From JBGTGG01 sp964398945 (GTDB lineage: Bacteria > Bacteroidota > Bacteroidia > Cytophagales > Cyclobacteriaceae): DNA of 64,000 nt. The notes under the pieces were generated by a model that did no database searches, was not told where the DNA came from, and saw only the letters and a list, made by a program, of their open reading frames with translations. Location of the stretch: assembly GCA_964398945.1 (NCBI GenBank), contig CAYNOT010000009.1, forward strand, positions 140,735 through 204,734. Direction: 5' to 3'. The position numbers and the translations under genes were made by a program. Shown one piece after another: positions 25,776-34,335 of the stretch (its first letter is position 1; the number at the start of each line of letters is the position of its first letter).

Positions 25776-25839
25776 GGGCAAGGTTTAAGTAATTCTCTCT
25801 GGGCGGGATCTGAACGGGTGACGCTACGGTACTTTTAGT

Positions 25840-26508
25840 TCACTCTTGCTCATTGCCTAACTTATTAATTTGATATTGCAGATAAAAAATCCCAAGCAAA
25901 AAAGTCAAAAATGGATTAATCTCAGTTTTAGGATTTTCCTTTAAAATAATGGTTCTAAAATTCATGGCATTCGCAATCCCTAAAGCAATAGTCAACAAGT
26001 CAACCGTTAACCACACTGCCAGGCCAAAAGCATTGCTTTCAGCATACAAATAGAGATGCACATAAAAAGATAATGTCAAAAAAAACGTAAAAAGCACGAT
26101 CCATATAGTTCCTGCTTTTCGTATAACTTGATTTTTTATGAACCAAAAGGGTGTGTAAAAACCGAATGTAATTAGTGAAAGGAGCACCACGCCTAAGACG
26201 CGTTGTCTACTTACTATGGTTGAAATGTTCTGTGCAACAATCATTTGTAAAACACCAAACAGAAACAACACGAATACAGGGGTAAATAGAATACCGGCAA
26301 TTTTCGAAAAGTTAGCAATTGCATTTATATCAGGATTATCATACCAAAATATTCCGGTAGCAAAGAATTGCGCAATCGCCAACAAGCTCCCACAGATAAT
26401 AAAATTATTAATCCATATCATGTTCCTTTTATACATTACGGTCAGCAAGATTAGGGCCACACAAAACGTTGGGAAGCCTATCAGGGTTTGAATTGTAAAG
26501 TTTGTCAT
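25840..26508 (-). CDS. DUF4234-like integral membrane protein
   Basis: 222 residues with about six to seven hydrophobic segments (near 5-22, 32-50, 66-90, 104-122, 132-152, 162-182, 195-210). The segment LLSLITFGFYTPFWFIKNQ matches the DUF4234 motif, and the C-terminal FLLGIFYLQYQINKL is also typical of that group. It probably lies in the inner membrane, with unknown function. It is the first gene of the chromosomal, mostly minus-strand stretch after the island. Confidence 0.65.
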   Translation of the reverse strand: MTNFTIQTLIGFPTFCVALILLTVMYKRNMIWINNFIICGSLLAIAQFFATGIFWYDNPDINAIANFSKIAGILFTPVFVLFLFGVLQMIVAQNISTIVSRQRVLGVVLLSLITFGFYTPFWFIKNQVIRKAGTIWIVLFTFFLTLSFYVHLYLYAESNAFGLAVWLTVDLLTIALGIANAMNFRTIILKENPKTEINPFLTFLLGIFYLQYQINKLGNEQE

Positions 26509-26554
26509 GTATATTTTTTACGTATGGTTTTTTTGCACGTCTGCTTTGTAGCCA

Positions 26555-27289
26555 CTATCGATAGATTTCAAGGGAATCAAAATCCTTAATCGCAGACAAT
26601 TTGTACAGGTTGTCGATCCCGAGGTCTTCCCAAGTCTCCTCAAAGATTTCATCTCCGCTCTCTTCCGTATTTTGATTTATATTTTCCCGCACGAGTTTCT
26701 TCTTTGTCAAGAAATTAATACTCGTTTCCCGATTCACAATGGGTCCATAGTTTTCGCTTGCATCATAACCGATCAACTCAAAATCAGCATGTTGATACCT
26801 AAATGTATATTGCCAATACCCATATCTACCGTGCCCAAAGTGTACAAATAACTTTCCGTTTGCGATTTCTACTGAAAGTTCCGGAGGAAAGTAAACTCCT
26901 CCCTCTTCATTTTCTGAGGAAAAGCATTCAAGATTTTGGGTGACCAAATCCATTTTTCCGTTGTTGGTAAGGTAAATCAAAATACCTCTACGGTTTCTGT
27001 CAAGTTCTCCCCGGTATTCATCCTGAACAATCATCTCTTTGCTCGTGCCTTTAACGACAACCACATAATCATCTGATCCATCCCCATTCAAGTCTCCTTG
27101 CATTTCATCAAACACAATGTACCCTGCTGGTATCTTGGGGTTTGATGGACTTTCTGATTCTCCTTTCGGTATTGTATCGGTTTTTGAATTTTCAACAACA
27201 CTGGAACCAGGGGGATTTTTGCAACTTTCGATCCCCAGAACAATAACGGAGAGCATGCCCATGAATATGTATCGTTTTAACAATTTCAT
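26555..27289 (-). CDS. Secreted lipoprotein with a calcium-loop-like motif
   Basis: 244 residues. The N terminus is a lipoprotein signal (KRYIFMGMLSVIVLGIESC) with the lipobox cysteine at about 23, followed by a Ser/Pro-rich linker. Residues about 65-80 read QGDLNGDGSDDYVVVVKG, the D-x-N-G-D-G-x-x-D loop of FG-GAP/VCBS proteins, which binds calcium. The rest is beta-rich with a GHGRYGYWQYTFRYQ segment. Similar Bacteroidota lipoproteins are of unknown function. Its ATG overlaps the stop codon of the degenerate toxin frame upstream. Confidence 0.7.
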   Translation of the reverse strand: MKLLKRYIFMGMLSVIVLGIESCKNPPGSSVVENSKTDTIPKGESESPSNPKIPAGYIVFDEMQGDLNGDGSDDYVVVVKGTSKEMIVQDEYRGELDRNRRGILIYLTNNGKMDLVTQNLECFSSENEEGGVYFPPELSVEIANGKLFVHFGHGRYGYWQYTFRYQHADFELIGYDASENYGPIVNRETSINFLTKKKLVRENINQNTEESGDEIFEETWEDLGIDNLYKLSAIKDFDSLEIYR

Positions 27290-27455
27290 CTCCTTTTGTG
27301 TGTTAGAAGAGGCTCGATAGTGCCCATTTGGGGTTGACCTTCCAGCAGTGCAGTTGTTTGTAGGATTTTTTTACGGACAATATCAGCGTGATAAAAGCCT
27401 GTTCTTTGAAGATGTACTTTATGGCGCATTCAAACCGTCCGAAAGCCTTTTTCAT
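27286..27455 (-). pseudogene. Frameshifted and truncated RelE/ParE-type toxin
   Basis: An ATG 5 bp after the antitoxin stop opens a frame with CAIKYIFKEQAF, which resembles helix 1-2 of ParE/RelE toxins. Near 27390 the similarity moves to another frame, which reads YHADIVRKKILQTTALLE followed by GQPQMGTIEPLL: the familiar A-D-I-V...I-L-T...L...P-x-M-G pattern. The second frame then ends at a TGA overlapping the lipoprotein start, so the C-terminal beta strands are missing. Both the frameshift and truncation argue that the toxin is dead. Confidence 0.7.
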
Positions 27456-27460
27456 CCAGA

Positions 27461-27652
27461 TTACTTGAGCGATTCTTTAGATTTTTCCTCAACTTCTTTT
27501 TGCGTTAAAACTTCCCCATTCTGCACCTGTTCTTGAGACTCATCAATATCAGCCAATAAAGAAAGTTGTTCATAAACATCTTCCAACGTTGAATCTTTCG
27601 TCAACCTGCTTGCAATTTGACCTAAGTACTCTTTCAATTTTATCTCTTTCAT
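27461..27652 (-). CDS. Antitoxin-like small protein
   Basis: 63 residues from the ATG at 27652 (a TTG-started version extends to 27694). The sequence MKEIKLKEYLGQIASRL, then STLEDVYEQLSLLADIDESQ and an acidic, Gln/Glu/Lys-rich C terminus resembles antitoxins of ParE/RelE modules, with an N-terminal helical part and a disordered toxin-wrapping tail. It lies directly before the broken toxin frame, so it appears to be an orphan antitoxin. The DNA-binding fold is not clear. Confidence 0.6.
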   Translation of the reverse strand: MKEIKLKEYLGQIASRLTKDSTLEDVYEQLSLLADIDESQEQVQNGEVLTQKEVEEKSKESLK

Positions 27653-27748
27653 ACTTGAATGTAACAATCCTTTCGATAAAAATCCCTCTGCCAATTCATA
27701 AATCCATAAGGAATAATAAACTTTTCATGGAAGTACCCGCTCTGGCGA

Positions 27749-28294
27749 TTAAGCCCGCTGATAATACAGTATGATTGCCCCCGAAGTAAATGTTTTGGTC
27801 TCTACAAGTTTAAAAATTGTCCTGTCGCGTATGTTGTCAAACAACGGCAGCCCCTTGCCTACTAAAACCGGATGAACACAAAGCTGGAGTTCATCAATTA
27901 AATTGAGGTCTAGTAGCTGCACAATTAAACTCCGGCTGCCAATTAAAATATCACCTCCGGGTTTCTCTTTTAATGCGTTAACCATTTCTTCCAGCGGTTG
28001 ATCAGACAGTTGCGCACTATCCCATGCGGTATCTTTTAAGGTGTTTGAAAAAACAATTTTTGGGATTTTATCGATTGCCACCGCAAAGTCATCCATTGAT
28101 TTTTCACCGGAAGGGTTTTTTAAAAGCGGTTGCCAGAACTGCATCAGTTGATAGGTTATCCTACCATAGAGAATCACGTCTGCATCCCGCAATAAGTTTG
28201 AATAATGGTCATGGATTTCTTCATCCGGTGATAATGCCGTATGATCACAAAACCCATCCAGGGTCATGTTGATTCCTGCAATTATTTTTCTCAT
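27749..28294 (-). CDS. Dihydrofolate reductase / RibD C-terminal family protein
   Basis: 181 residues of the YyaP/YwjB-type dihydrofolate-reductase fold: MRKIIAGINMTLDGFCDHT at the N terminus, the central LLRDADVILYGRITYQLM, the IPKIVFSNTLKDTAWDS strand-helix, GGDILIGSRSLIVQLLD nucleotide-binding segment, and the conserved HPVLVGKGLPLFD near the C terminus. These enzymes are thought to be NADPH-dependent reductases, but substrates are mostly unknown; they are not the essential folate enzyme. It is a monocistronic gene as far as I can see. Confidence 0.9.
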   Translation of the reverse strand: MRKIIAGINMTLDGFCDHTALSPDEEIHDHYSNLLRDADVILYGRITYQLMQFWQPLLKNPSGEKSMDDFAVAIDKIPKIVFSNTLKDTAWDSAQLSDQPLEEMVNALKEKPGGDILIGSRSLIVQLLDLNLIDELQLCVHPVLVGKGLPLFDNIRDRTIFKLVETKTFTSGAIILYYQRA

Positions 28295-28334
28295 TGTTTA
28301 TTTTTATGTTGATAGCCAGCGTTCTCTGTGTAGG

Positions 28335-28925
28335 TTAGCGACTGGAATACAGTAGTCGCTCTATCTCCCTAGAGAACATTTTTAAGGTGGTTAACTCACC
28401 TGGGATTCCTCTTGCCTCAGCATAACCTAAATTATGATAATTGATAGTTCCTTCTTGATCAAGAATAAATGCTCGTGGAAATACCAATTTATCAGTATAC
28501 ATTTCAATTATCTTCTTTGCGTCAGGTATAATTTGAAATTCAATTCTATCATTTCCATAAACAGGTTTCTTTAATTTATAGCCACCGTTGACGGGTTCAA
28601 ATTTTTCCAACAGCTCTTCTTTACTGTTATCCATAAGCGAAATTATATAAAACTTGTCCTTAGGATATTTTTTCTGTAACTCATTTAGATCAGGTATTTC
28701 TTTAAAACAAGCAGAACAGCTTAAACTCCAGATATCTATAAGTACAACTTTACCTTTCATGCTATCCAAGTGAAAGGTCTTACCATCAAGTGTCGCTGCT
28801 CTAAAATCTGGCGCAGGAACATTCATGAGAAAGTTACCAAATGTGAATGTGTCCTGTTGTGAAAACCCTTGACTGTGTGCGATCTTTACGCAAAACACTA
28901 ATAATATTATAATAGTGATTCTCAT
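28335..28925 (-). CDS. Exported TlpA/AhpC-type thioredoxin-fold protein
   Basis: 196 residues with an N-terminal signal peptide (RITIIILLVFCVKIAHSQG). The thioredoxin fold follows: APDFRAATLDGKTFHLDSMK, GKVVLIDIWSLSCSACFKEI with the redox pair C-S-A-C, then KFYIISLMDNSKEELLEKF and a cis-proline region near RAFILDQEG. The CxxC spacing and resolving features fit periplasmic TlpA/ResA-like disulfide reductases, though the substrate is unknown. It is separated from the upstream tricorn gene by a terminator-like hairpin. Confidence 0.85.
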   Translation of the reverse strand: MRITIIILLVFCVKIAHSQGFSQQDTFTFGNFLMNVPAPDFRAATLDGKTFHLDSMKGKVVLIDIWSLSCSACFKEIPDLNELQKKYPKDKFYIISLMDNSKEELLEKFEPVNGGYKLKKPVYGNDRIEFQIIPDAKKIIEMYTDKLVFPRAFILDQEGTINYHNLGYAEARGIPGELTTLKMFSREIERLLYSSR

Positions 28926-29039
28926 ATGTTTTATTTTTTTGTGGCCAACACTCGACTAAAAAGGTGGCAGTTTGATAACGTTTCTAGCCCCCGTAACTAA
29001 ACGTAATAGCAAGATAAAATATTTTCGTTAACTCATCAT

Positions 29040-29081
29040 ATTGAAATAAAAGATCAGAGTTCTCTGCGAGTAACTCTGATC
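29040..29081 (-). terminator. Terminator-like hairpin downstream of the tricorn gene
   Basis: Perfect 10-bp inverted repeat GATCAGAGTT (29052-29061) / AACTCTGATC (29072-29081). Read on the minus strand it is followed by CTTTTATTTC, so it is placed to stop transcription leaving the tricorn protease gene. The rest of this 247-bp gap (28926-29172) shows nothing else. Confidence 0.65.
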
Positions 29082-29172
29082 GGGATTAAGCTTGCCAGCA
29101 CACATGCCGAGACTTAACCTAGTGAGGTTTCACTTCAACTGCCTCAGCAACTCAAATCTTCAAGTAAGTAAT

Positions 29173-32100
29173 CTAATCCCTCACCTTCACCGGATACGCT
29201 GGCCGCACCGGATCAACCTGCGGGTTTTTCTTTAACTCGTCCAACGCTACCTGTATCGCTTTCTCCAATTGCGGATCCCTTCCGGCTATTACATCAGCGG
29301 GGGTTTGCTCTACTTCGATATCCGGTGGCACACCAACATTCTCCACCACAAATCCATCCTTCGTCCAGATGGCAACATTGGGTGCGGTCACGGATCCGCC
29401 ATCAATAAATTCAGGGAAGCCCAACACGCCTACAAGGCCGCCCCACGTGCGCTTGCCTACGATCGTGCCCACATTAAACTTGCGGAACATCCACGGCAAC
29501 ATGTCGCCACCGGAACCGGCTGTCTCATCAATGATCATCACCTTCGGTCCTTGTATACTTGCACTCGGTGATTTCAAATCTTTTCCATACCGGAAATTCC
29601 AATGCGCCTGATGCGGACGAAGTAAAATGTCGATATAATAATCGGCCAGTTGTCCTCCGCCATTAAAACGTTCATCCACAATGATGGCTTTGCGATTGGC
29701 TTGCGGGAAGAAATAGCGTTTGAAATATTGATGGCCGAGTCCGGCAGTATTCGGAACATACACATACGCTACTTGTCCGTTCGTGGCTTCCGTTACTTTC
29801 TTCAAGTTGCCTTCCACCCAATCACGGTTTCGGAGGCCGTATTCATTTCCAACCGGAACGACTTTCACGACACGCGATCCGTTCATGGTTGCATTGGGGC
29901 CAATGGTCAACTCTACAATCTTACCATCCGTATTTTCGAAGTAGCTGAAAATACTTTTATCGGCTGTCACTTCTTTGCCATTTACTGCAAGGATATACTC
30001 GCCCACTTTTGCATTGATGCCGGGCTCGGTCAATGGCGAGCGTAAATTCGGGTTCCAATTCAATCCACCATAAATCTTTTTAAACTGATAGCGGTTATTG
30101 GCAATCGAATAATCAGCGCCCAGCAATCCACCGCCCACACGTTCGGGATTGCCCAACCGGTCCCCACGACCTTGTAAACGGTGATGGCCAACGCCTAATT
30201 CACTGCACATCCATTCGATTACCCGGTTCAAATCGCTGCGACAAGAGAGGTCTTGTAAGAAAGGCTCGTATTTCTTTTTCATCGCTGCCCAGTCGGCACC
30301 GTGCATACCGGGATCATAAAAATAATCGCGGTTGATACGCCAGGCTTCATTGAAAATATTGGCCCATTCTTTTGTCGGATCAATTTTTACCTCAATGCTT
30401 TTCACATCGAGGATTCCTTTTCCGGCCTCAGGTTTTTCACCCAGGGTCGCAATGCCAATGGTACTTCCTTTAAAGTATAGCATTTTCTTTTTATCAACAG
30501 AAATCGAATAGGAATCTACTTCCATCACTTCGCTATCCTTTCGCTTCTTGATATCATACTTATGGAGTTTGTTCCCATCATCACCGGAAGCGATATAGTA
30601 GATTTCATTTTCCTTTCCTCCACCGAGTTGGTAATAATTTCCTTCCTTCAACGGAATGTCAACGATGCGGTTTTGCAGTCCATCAAAATCAATGGTGATG
30701 CTGGTGCTTTTCTTTTCAGGGGTTTCCTCTTTCTTTCCTTTTTTAGGGTCAGGCTTTTCTTCTTTCGGTTCGTCTTTCTTTAGCTCTTCTTCATCACTCT
30801 CCTTTGCGAATGGTGATAGTGTTGACTTTTGCAACGTCACCAAATAAATTGAGTTCGAGTAGCGCATATCGGCATTGGACTGGTCGAACCAGTTTACTAC
30901 CGGGCCCGCATCCGTAGACGCAAGGAAATACAAATACTTTCCACCTTCATCAAAAACAATTTCAGCAACATCGCTTAACCCATCGCTAATCGGATAGGAT
31001 TTTCCCTGATCAACAGAATACACAAACACTTGCCGGAAATTGGTTTCCAGCACTTTGTTGTATGCGATCCATTTCGAATCGGAAGACCAATCGCCATGCA
31101 ATTGGCGGAAGATACCCGGAATATACATTTCATCGGCATCAATTTTCTTGCTTGTTCCTGACGCAACATCCAAAATATAAAGTGTTCTTCCATTATCTAC
31201 ATAACTGATTTTTTTACTGTCGGGCGACCAGAAAATATCAGCATAAAAACCGGCACCGTTTAATTTAATTTTACGCGGTGTCCCTTTTCCATCTTGTGAT
31301 TGAATAAACAATTCATACTCACCGGAAGCATCCGAAAAATACGCGATTGATTTTCCGTCTGGCGACCACGAAGGGAATTTCTCATGTGCGCCAGGACTTT
31401 GTGTTAAGTTTCGCGCATCCCCTTTTTCAGCGGGCACGGTCACAATTTCACCCCTGAAATCAAAAACAGCGCGCGCACCGGTTGGTGAAATATTCCCACT
31501 GCGGATATAGTGTCCGCCTTTTGCATACCGTTCCCGTAGTTCAAGCAAGTCGGTGGAAATTCCCACTTTCATTTTTTGGGGAGCAGCCTCGGCAACTTTC
31601 GTGTGCAGGTAGCCTGCTTGTTCAAAAATTACTTTTCCATTCTTGATATCAGCACTAAGGATTGGAAAATCTTTGAAGTCGGTTTGTTGTACTACGGCCT
31701 TTGAATTCGTGTCATACGAAAAAAGATTAAACTCACCGTTTCGATCACTTAAGAAGTATACTGTAGTGCCATCCCACATCGGGTTGATATCGTTACACCC
31801 TTCTTTAGGCTGCGGGATTTTTGCAATCGCATGATCTGAAAAATTATATAACCATATTGTTGATATCGTGCCACCACGATAATGTTTCCAGACACGAAAG
31901 GCCGGTGACAACGGGGTATACGCCATTTGCTTTCCATCGGGGGAATAGTTTGCGTAGAAGGCATTCGGTATATCCAATTGTGTTGGGAAGCCGCCAGTAA
32001 TGGGAACGGTAAAAAGTTGTGCATACCGATTGGTGAAAACAGAACGCTGCGAAACAAACAATACCGATTTACCATCGGGCGTAAAACCGCGCACACCATC

Positions 32101-32433
32101 GGCACCGGGATGCCACGTAAGCCGCGTTGGGATTCCCCCGGTTACGGGAACAATAAAAACATCCACGTTGCCATCGTACTCGGCACTGAAGGCAATCAAT
32201 TTTCCATCCGGGGAAAATACCGGATTGGATTCTACACCTTCATCAATGGTAAGGCGAATAGGGTTCGAACCATCGGCATTTGCTACCCACAAATCTTCGG
32301 CATAAATAAAGGCAATGTGGTTTGCCGAAATTGCCGGTTGGGAGAGCAACCGTGTATCGATTGGATCGATGGCGGATACTGAAAAAGCAGTTGTAAAAAA
32401 GAATACGAAAACGAACAGGTAAAATCGATGCAT
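29173..32433 (-). CDS. Tricorn protease homologue (S41 family)
   Basis: 1086 residues. A signal peptide (FYLFVFVFFFTTAFSVSA) is followed by WD40/TolB-like beta-propeller repeats to about 570 (repeated FSPDGK and WSPDGK motifs), a Lys/Glu-rich charged linker (about 545-580), a C1-like helical domain, a PDZ domain (around 830-880: GEYILAVNGKEVTADKS) and the S41 catalytic domain. The nucleophile is Ser974 in TAGSGGDMLPW, with VDERFNGGGQLADYYID before it. Tricorn trims peptides released by large proteases; here the signal peptide implies a periplasmic or outer-membrane-associated enzyme. It is divergent to the ABC-F gene. Confidence 0.93.
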   Translation of the reverse strand: MHRFYLFVFVFFFTTAFSVSAIDPIDTRLLSQPAISANHIAFIYAEDLWVANADGSNPIRLTIDEGVESNPVFSPDGKLIAFSAEYDGNVDVFIVPVTGGIPTRLTWHPGADGVRGFTPDGKSVLFVSQRSVFTNRYAQLFTVPITGGFPTQLDIPNAFYANYSPDGKQMAYTPLSPAFRVWKHYRGGTISTIWLYNFSDHAIAKIPQPKEGCNDINPMWDGTTVYFLSDRNGEFNLFSYDTNSKAVVQQTDFKDFPILSADIKNGKVIFEQAGYLHTKVAEAAPQKMKVGISTDLLELRERYAKGGHYIRSGNISPTGARAVFDFRGEIVTVPAEKGDARNLTQSPGAHEKFPSWSPDGKSIAYFSDASGEYELFIQSQDGKGTPRKIKLNGAGFYADIFWSPDSKKISYVDNGRTLYILDVASGTSKKIDADEMYIPGIFRQLHGDWSSDSKWIAYNKVLETNFRQVFVYSVDQGKSYPISDGLSDVAEIVFDEGGKYLYFLASTDAGPVVNWFDQSNADMRYSNSIYLVTLQKSTLSPFAKESDEEELKKDEPKEEKPDPKKGKKEETPEKKSTSITIDFDGLQNRIVDIPLKEGNYYQLGGGKENEIYYIASGDDGNKLHKYDIKKRKDSEVMEVDSYSISVDKKKMLYFKGSTIGIATLGEKPEAGKGILDVKSIEVKIDPTKEWANIFNEAWRINRDYFYDPGMHGADWAAMKKKYEPFLQDLSCRSDLNRVIEWMCSELGVGHHRLQGRGDRLGNPERVGGGLLGADYSIANNRYQFKKIYGGLNWNPNLRSPLTEPGINAKVGEYILAVNGKEVTADKSIFSYFENTDGKIVELTIGPNATMNGSRVVKVVPVGNEYGLRNRDWVEGNLKKVTEATNGQVAYVYVPNTAGLGHQYFKRYFFPQANRKAIIVDERFNGGGQLADYYIDILLRPHQAHWNFRYGKDLKSPSASIQGPKVMIIDETAGSGGDMLPWMFRKFNVGTIVGKRTWGGLVGVLGFPEFIDGGSVTAPNVAIWTKDGFVVENVGVPPDIEVEQTPADVIAGRDPQLEKAIQVALDELKKNPQVDPVRPAYPVKVRD

Positions 32434-32599
32434 GGGAAAGCTGGTTGATGGATTTAGAAAGTTAATAAATTAGTCTTTACGTGAGTACGAAAAAAAGGTA
32501 TAAAAAATTGATTCGTATGCTAAAAATACAATATTCTTTTGCTTAAAACATAGCCTGCCAATCTTTGAAGCTACGTTATCAATTGGCATTGAAAATCCT

Positions 32600-32607
32600 T
32601 ACCTTTG
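32600..32607 (+). promoter_or_regulatory. -7 element of the ABC-F gene promoter
   Basis: TACCTTTG matches TAnnTTTG. Because transcription would begin around 32613, the apparent upstream ATG at 32565 cannot be the start. This decides the start of the ABC-F gene at 32628 (or 32622). Confidence 0.65.
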
Positions 32608-32627
32608 CAGCTTATTTTTCAATGCTT

Positions 32628-34247
32628 ATGATCGCTGCCAACAATATCTCCCTTCAATTCGGAAAACGTGTCCTGTTCGACCAGGTCAACATTAAATTTA
32701 GTGGTGGAAACTGCTATGGTGTAATTGGTGCAAATGGTGCCGGAAAATCAACCTTTTTGAAAATACTGGCCGGGGATATCGATGCCAATGCCGGTCATAT
32801 TAGTATCGAGCCGGGAAAAAGGATGGCCGTTCTCCGTCAAAACCACTATGAATTTGATGAGGTAAACGTGATCGATACCGTGATGATGGGACATGGCAAG
32901 CTTTGGAAAATCATGAAAGAAAAGGATGCGCTTTATGAGAAGCCGGATTTCTCAGAAGAAGATGGGATCAAAGCTTCCGAACTCGAAGCCCAGTTTGCAG
33001 AAATGGACGGCTGGAATGCCACCTCGGATGCTGCAGCGCTTTTAAGCGGACTTGGCATTGGTGAAGATACACACTACCAGCTCATGAAAGAACTGAGTGG
33101 CAACCAGAAAGTACGCGTATTGTTGGCTCAGGCAATTTTCGGTAACCCGGATATCCTGATTTTGGATGAGCCTACCAATGACCTGGACATCCATACCGTT
33201 TCCTGGCTGGAAGATTTCCTATTGGAGTTTAAGAATACCGTGATTGTGGTATCCCACGATCGTCACTTTTTGGATACGGTTTGTACACACATTGTCGATA
33301 TCGATTTCAATGCGATCAAAGTTTTTACCGGAAACTATTCTTTCTGGTATCAGTCGAGCCAACTGGCGTTGACACAACGTGCATCTTCAAACAAAAAAGC
33401 AGAAGAGAAGAAAAAAGAACTACAGGAATTCATTGCCCGCTTTAGCGCGAATGCATCGAAATCAAAACAAGCAACCAGCAGGAGAAAGTTGTTGGACAAA
33501 ATCAACCTGGATGATATCCAACCCTCAACACGAAGATACCCAGCCATCATTTTTCAACAAACCAGGACTGCCGGGGATCAAATCCTACAAATCGAAAACC
33601 TCTCCTATCAAAATGAAGGAAAAACCTATTTTAAAAATTTCGATTTGATGGTCAACAAAGGCGACAAGATTGCTTTCCTTAGCAAAGACAGCGTGGCGCT
33701 TACTTCTTTGTTTAAAATACTGGCCGATGAAATCAAACCAACAAGTGGTTCGTTTACGTTCGGACAAACCATTACCAAAGCATATCTTCCGAGCAACAAT
33801 GAAAAATACTTTGAAGGAAACAACAACAACCTCATCGACTGGCTTCGTGATTTTTCACCTAACGAGAAAGATGAAGTTTACATTCGGGGCTTCCTAGGAA
33901 AAATGCTTTTCTCCGGAGAGGAAGTATTCAAGAAAGCAAGCGTATTGTCCGGAGGGGAAAAAGTACGGTGTATGCTTTCGCGGGTGATGTTGGCGGGTGC
34001 GAATCTGTTGATCTTAGATGAACCCACCAATCACCTTGACCTGGAATCAATCACGGCATTCAACAATGGGTTGAAAGATTTCCCGGGCACGGTGTTGTTT
34101 ACATCCCATGACCATGAGTTTACGCAAACCGTTGCCAACCGGATCGTTGAAATCACACCAAACGGTTTCATTGATAAGTTGATGACGTACGATGAGTATG
34201 CCGCCAATGAAAAGGTTGCCGCACAGAAAGAAAGTATGTACGCGTAA
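32628..34247 (+). CDS. ABC-F family ATPase, YbiT-like
   Basis: 539 residues with two ABC domains and no membrane segments. NBD1 has Walker A IGANGAGKSTF, signature LSGNQ and Walker B ILILDEPTNDLD; the interdomain P-site linker with a Lys-rich stretch follows. NBD2 has signature LSGGEKVRCML and Walker B LLILDEPTNHLD, but its P-loop reads FLSKDSVALTSLFKIL, with Leu358 where the catalytic lysine should be. ABC-F proteins act on the ribosome, resolving stalled or mis-set complexes. The start at 32628 is preferred over 32565 because a promoter -7 element lies between them. The second ATP site is predicted to be degenerate. Confidence 0.9.
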   Translation: MIAANNISLQFGKRVLFDQVNIKFSGGNCYGVIGANGAGKSTFLKILAGDIDANAGHISIEPGKRMAVLRQNHYEFDEVNVIDTVMMGHGKLWKIMKEKDALYEKPDFSEEDGIKASELEAQFAEMDGWNATSDAAALLSGLGIGEDTHYQLMKELSGNQKVRVLLAQAIFGNPDILILDEPTNDLDIHTVSWLEDFLLEFKNTVIVVSHDRHFLDTVCTHIVDIDFNAIKVFTGNYSFWYQSSQLALTQRASSNKKAEEKKKELQEFIARFSANASKSKQATSRRKLLDKINLDDIQPSTRRYPAIIFQQTRTAGDQILQIENLSYQNEGKTYFKNFDLMVNKGDKIAFLSKDSVALTSLFKILADEIKPTSGSFTFGQTITKAYLPSNNEKYFEGNNNNLIDWLRDFSPNEKDEVYIRGFLGKMLFSGEEVFKKASVLSGGEKVRCMLSRVMLAGANLLILDEPTNHLDLESITAFNNGLKDFPGTVLFTSHDHEFTQTVANRIVEITPNGFIDKLMTYDEYAANEKVAAQKESMYA

Positions 34248-34312
34248 TCCAACTTTCTTATTTGCCAAATTCTCTTTACTGATGAAATAATTACCGCACC
34301 CAAAGTTTTATC

Positions 34313-34320
34313 TATCTTTA
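34313..34320 (+). promoter_or_regulatory. Probable -7 element of the ceramidase-like gene
   Basis: TATCTTTA, one mismatch from TAnnTTTG, abuts the first possible ATG at 34321. This suggests translation begins at the later ATG codons at 34336/34339. I see no -33 TTG at the right distance. Confidence 0.4.
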
Positions 34321-34335
34321 ATGACTTTTCGGTGG

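Noticed and set aside
25793..25830. tRNA T-arm-like sequence at the island's right end (minus strand)
   Set aside because: The TTCAGAT loop is present but the flanking stem bases do not pair, and no complete cloverleaf can be drawn.
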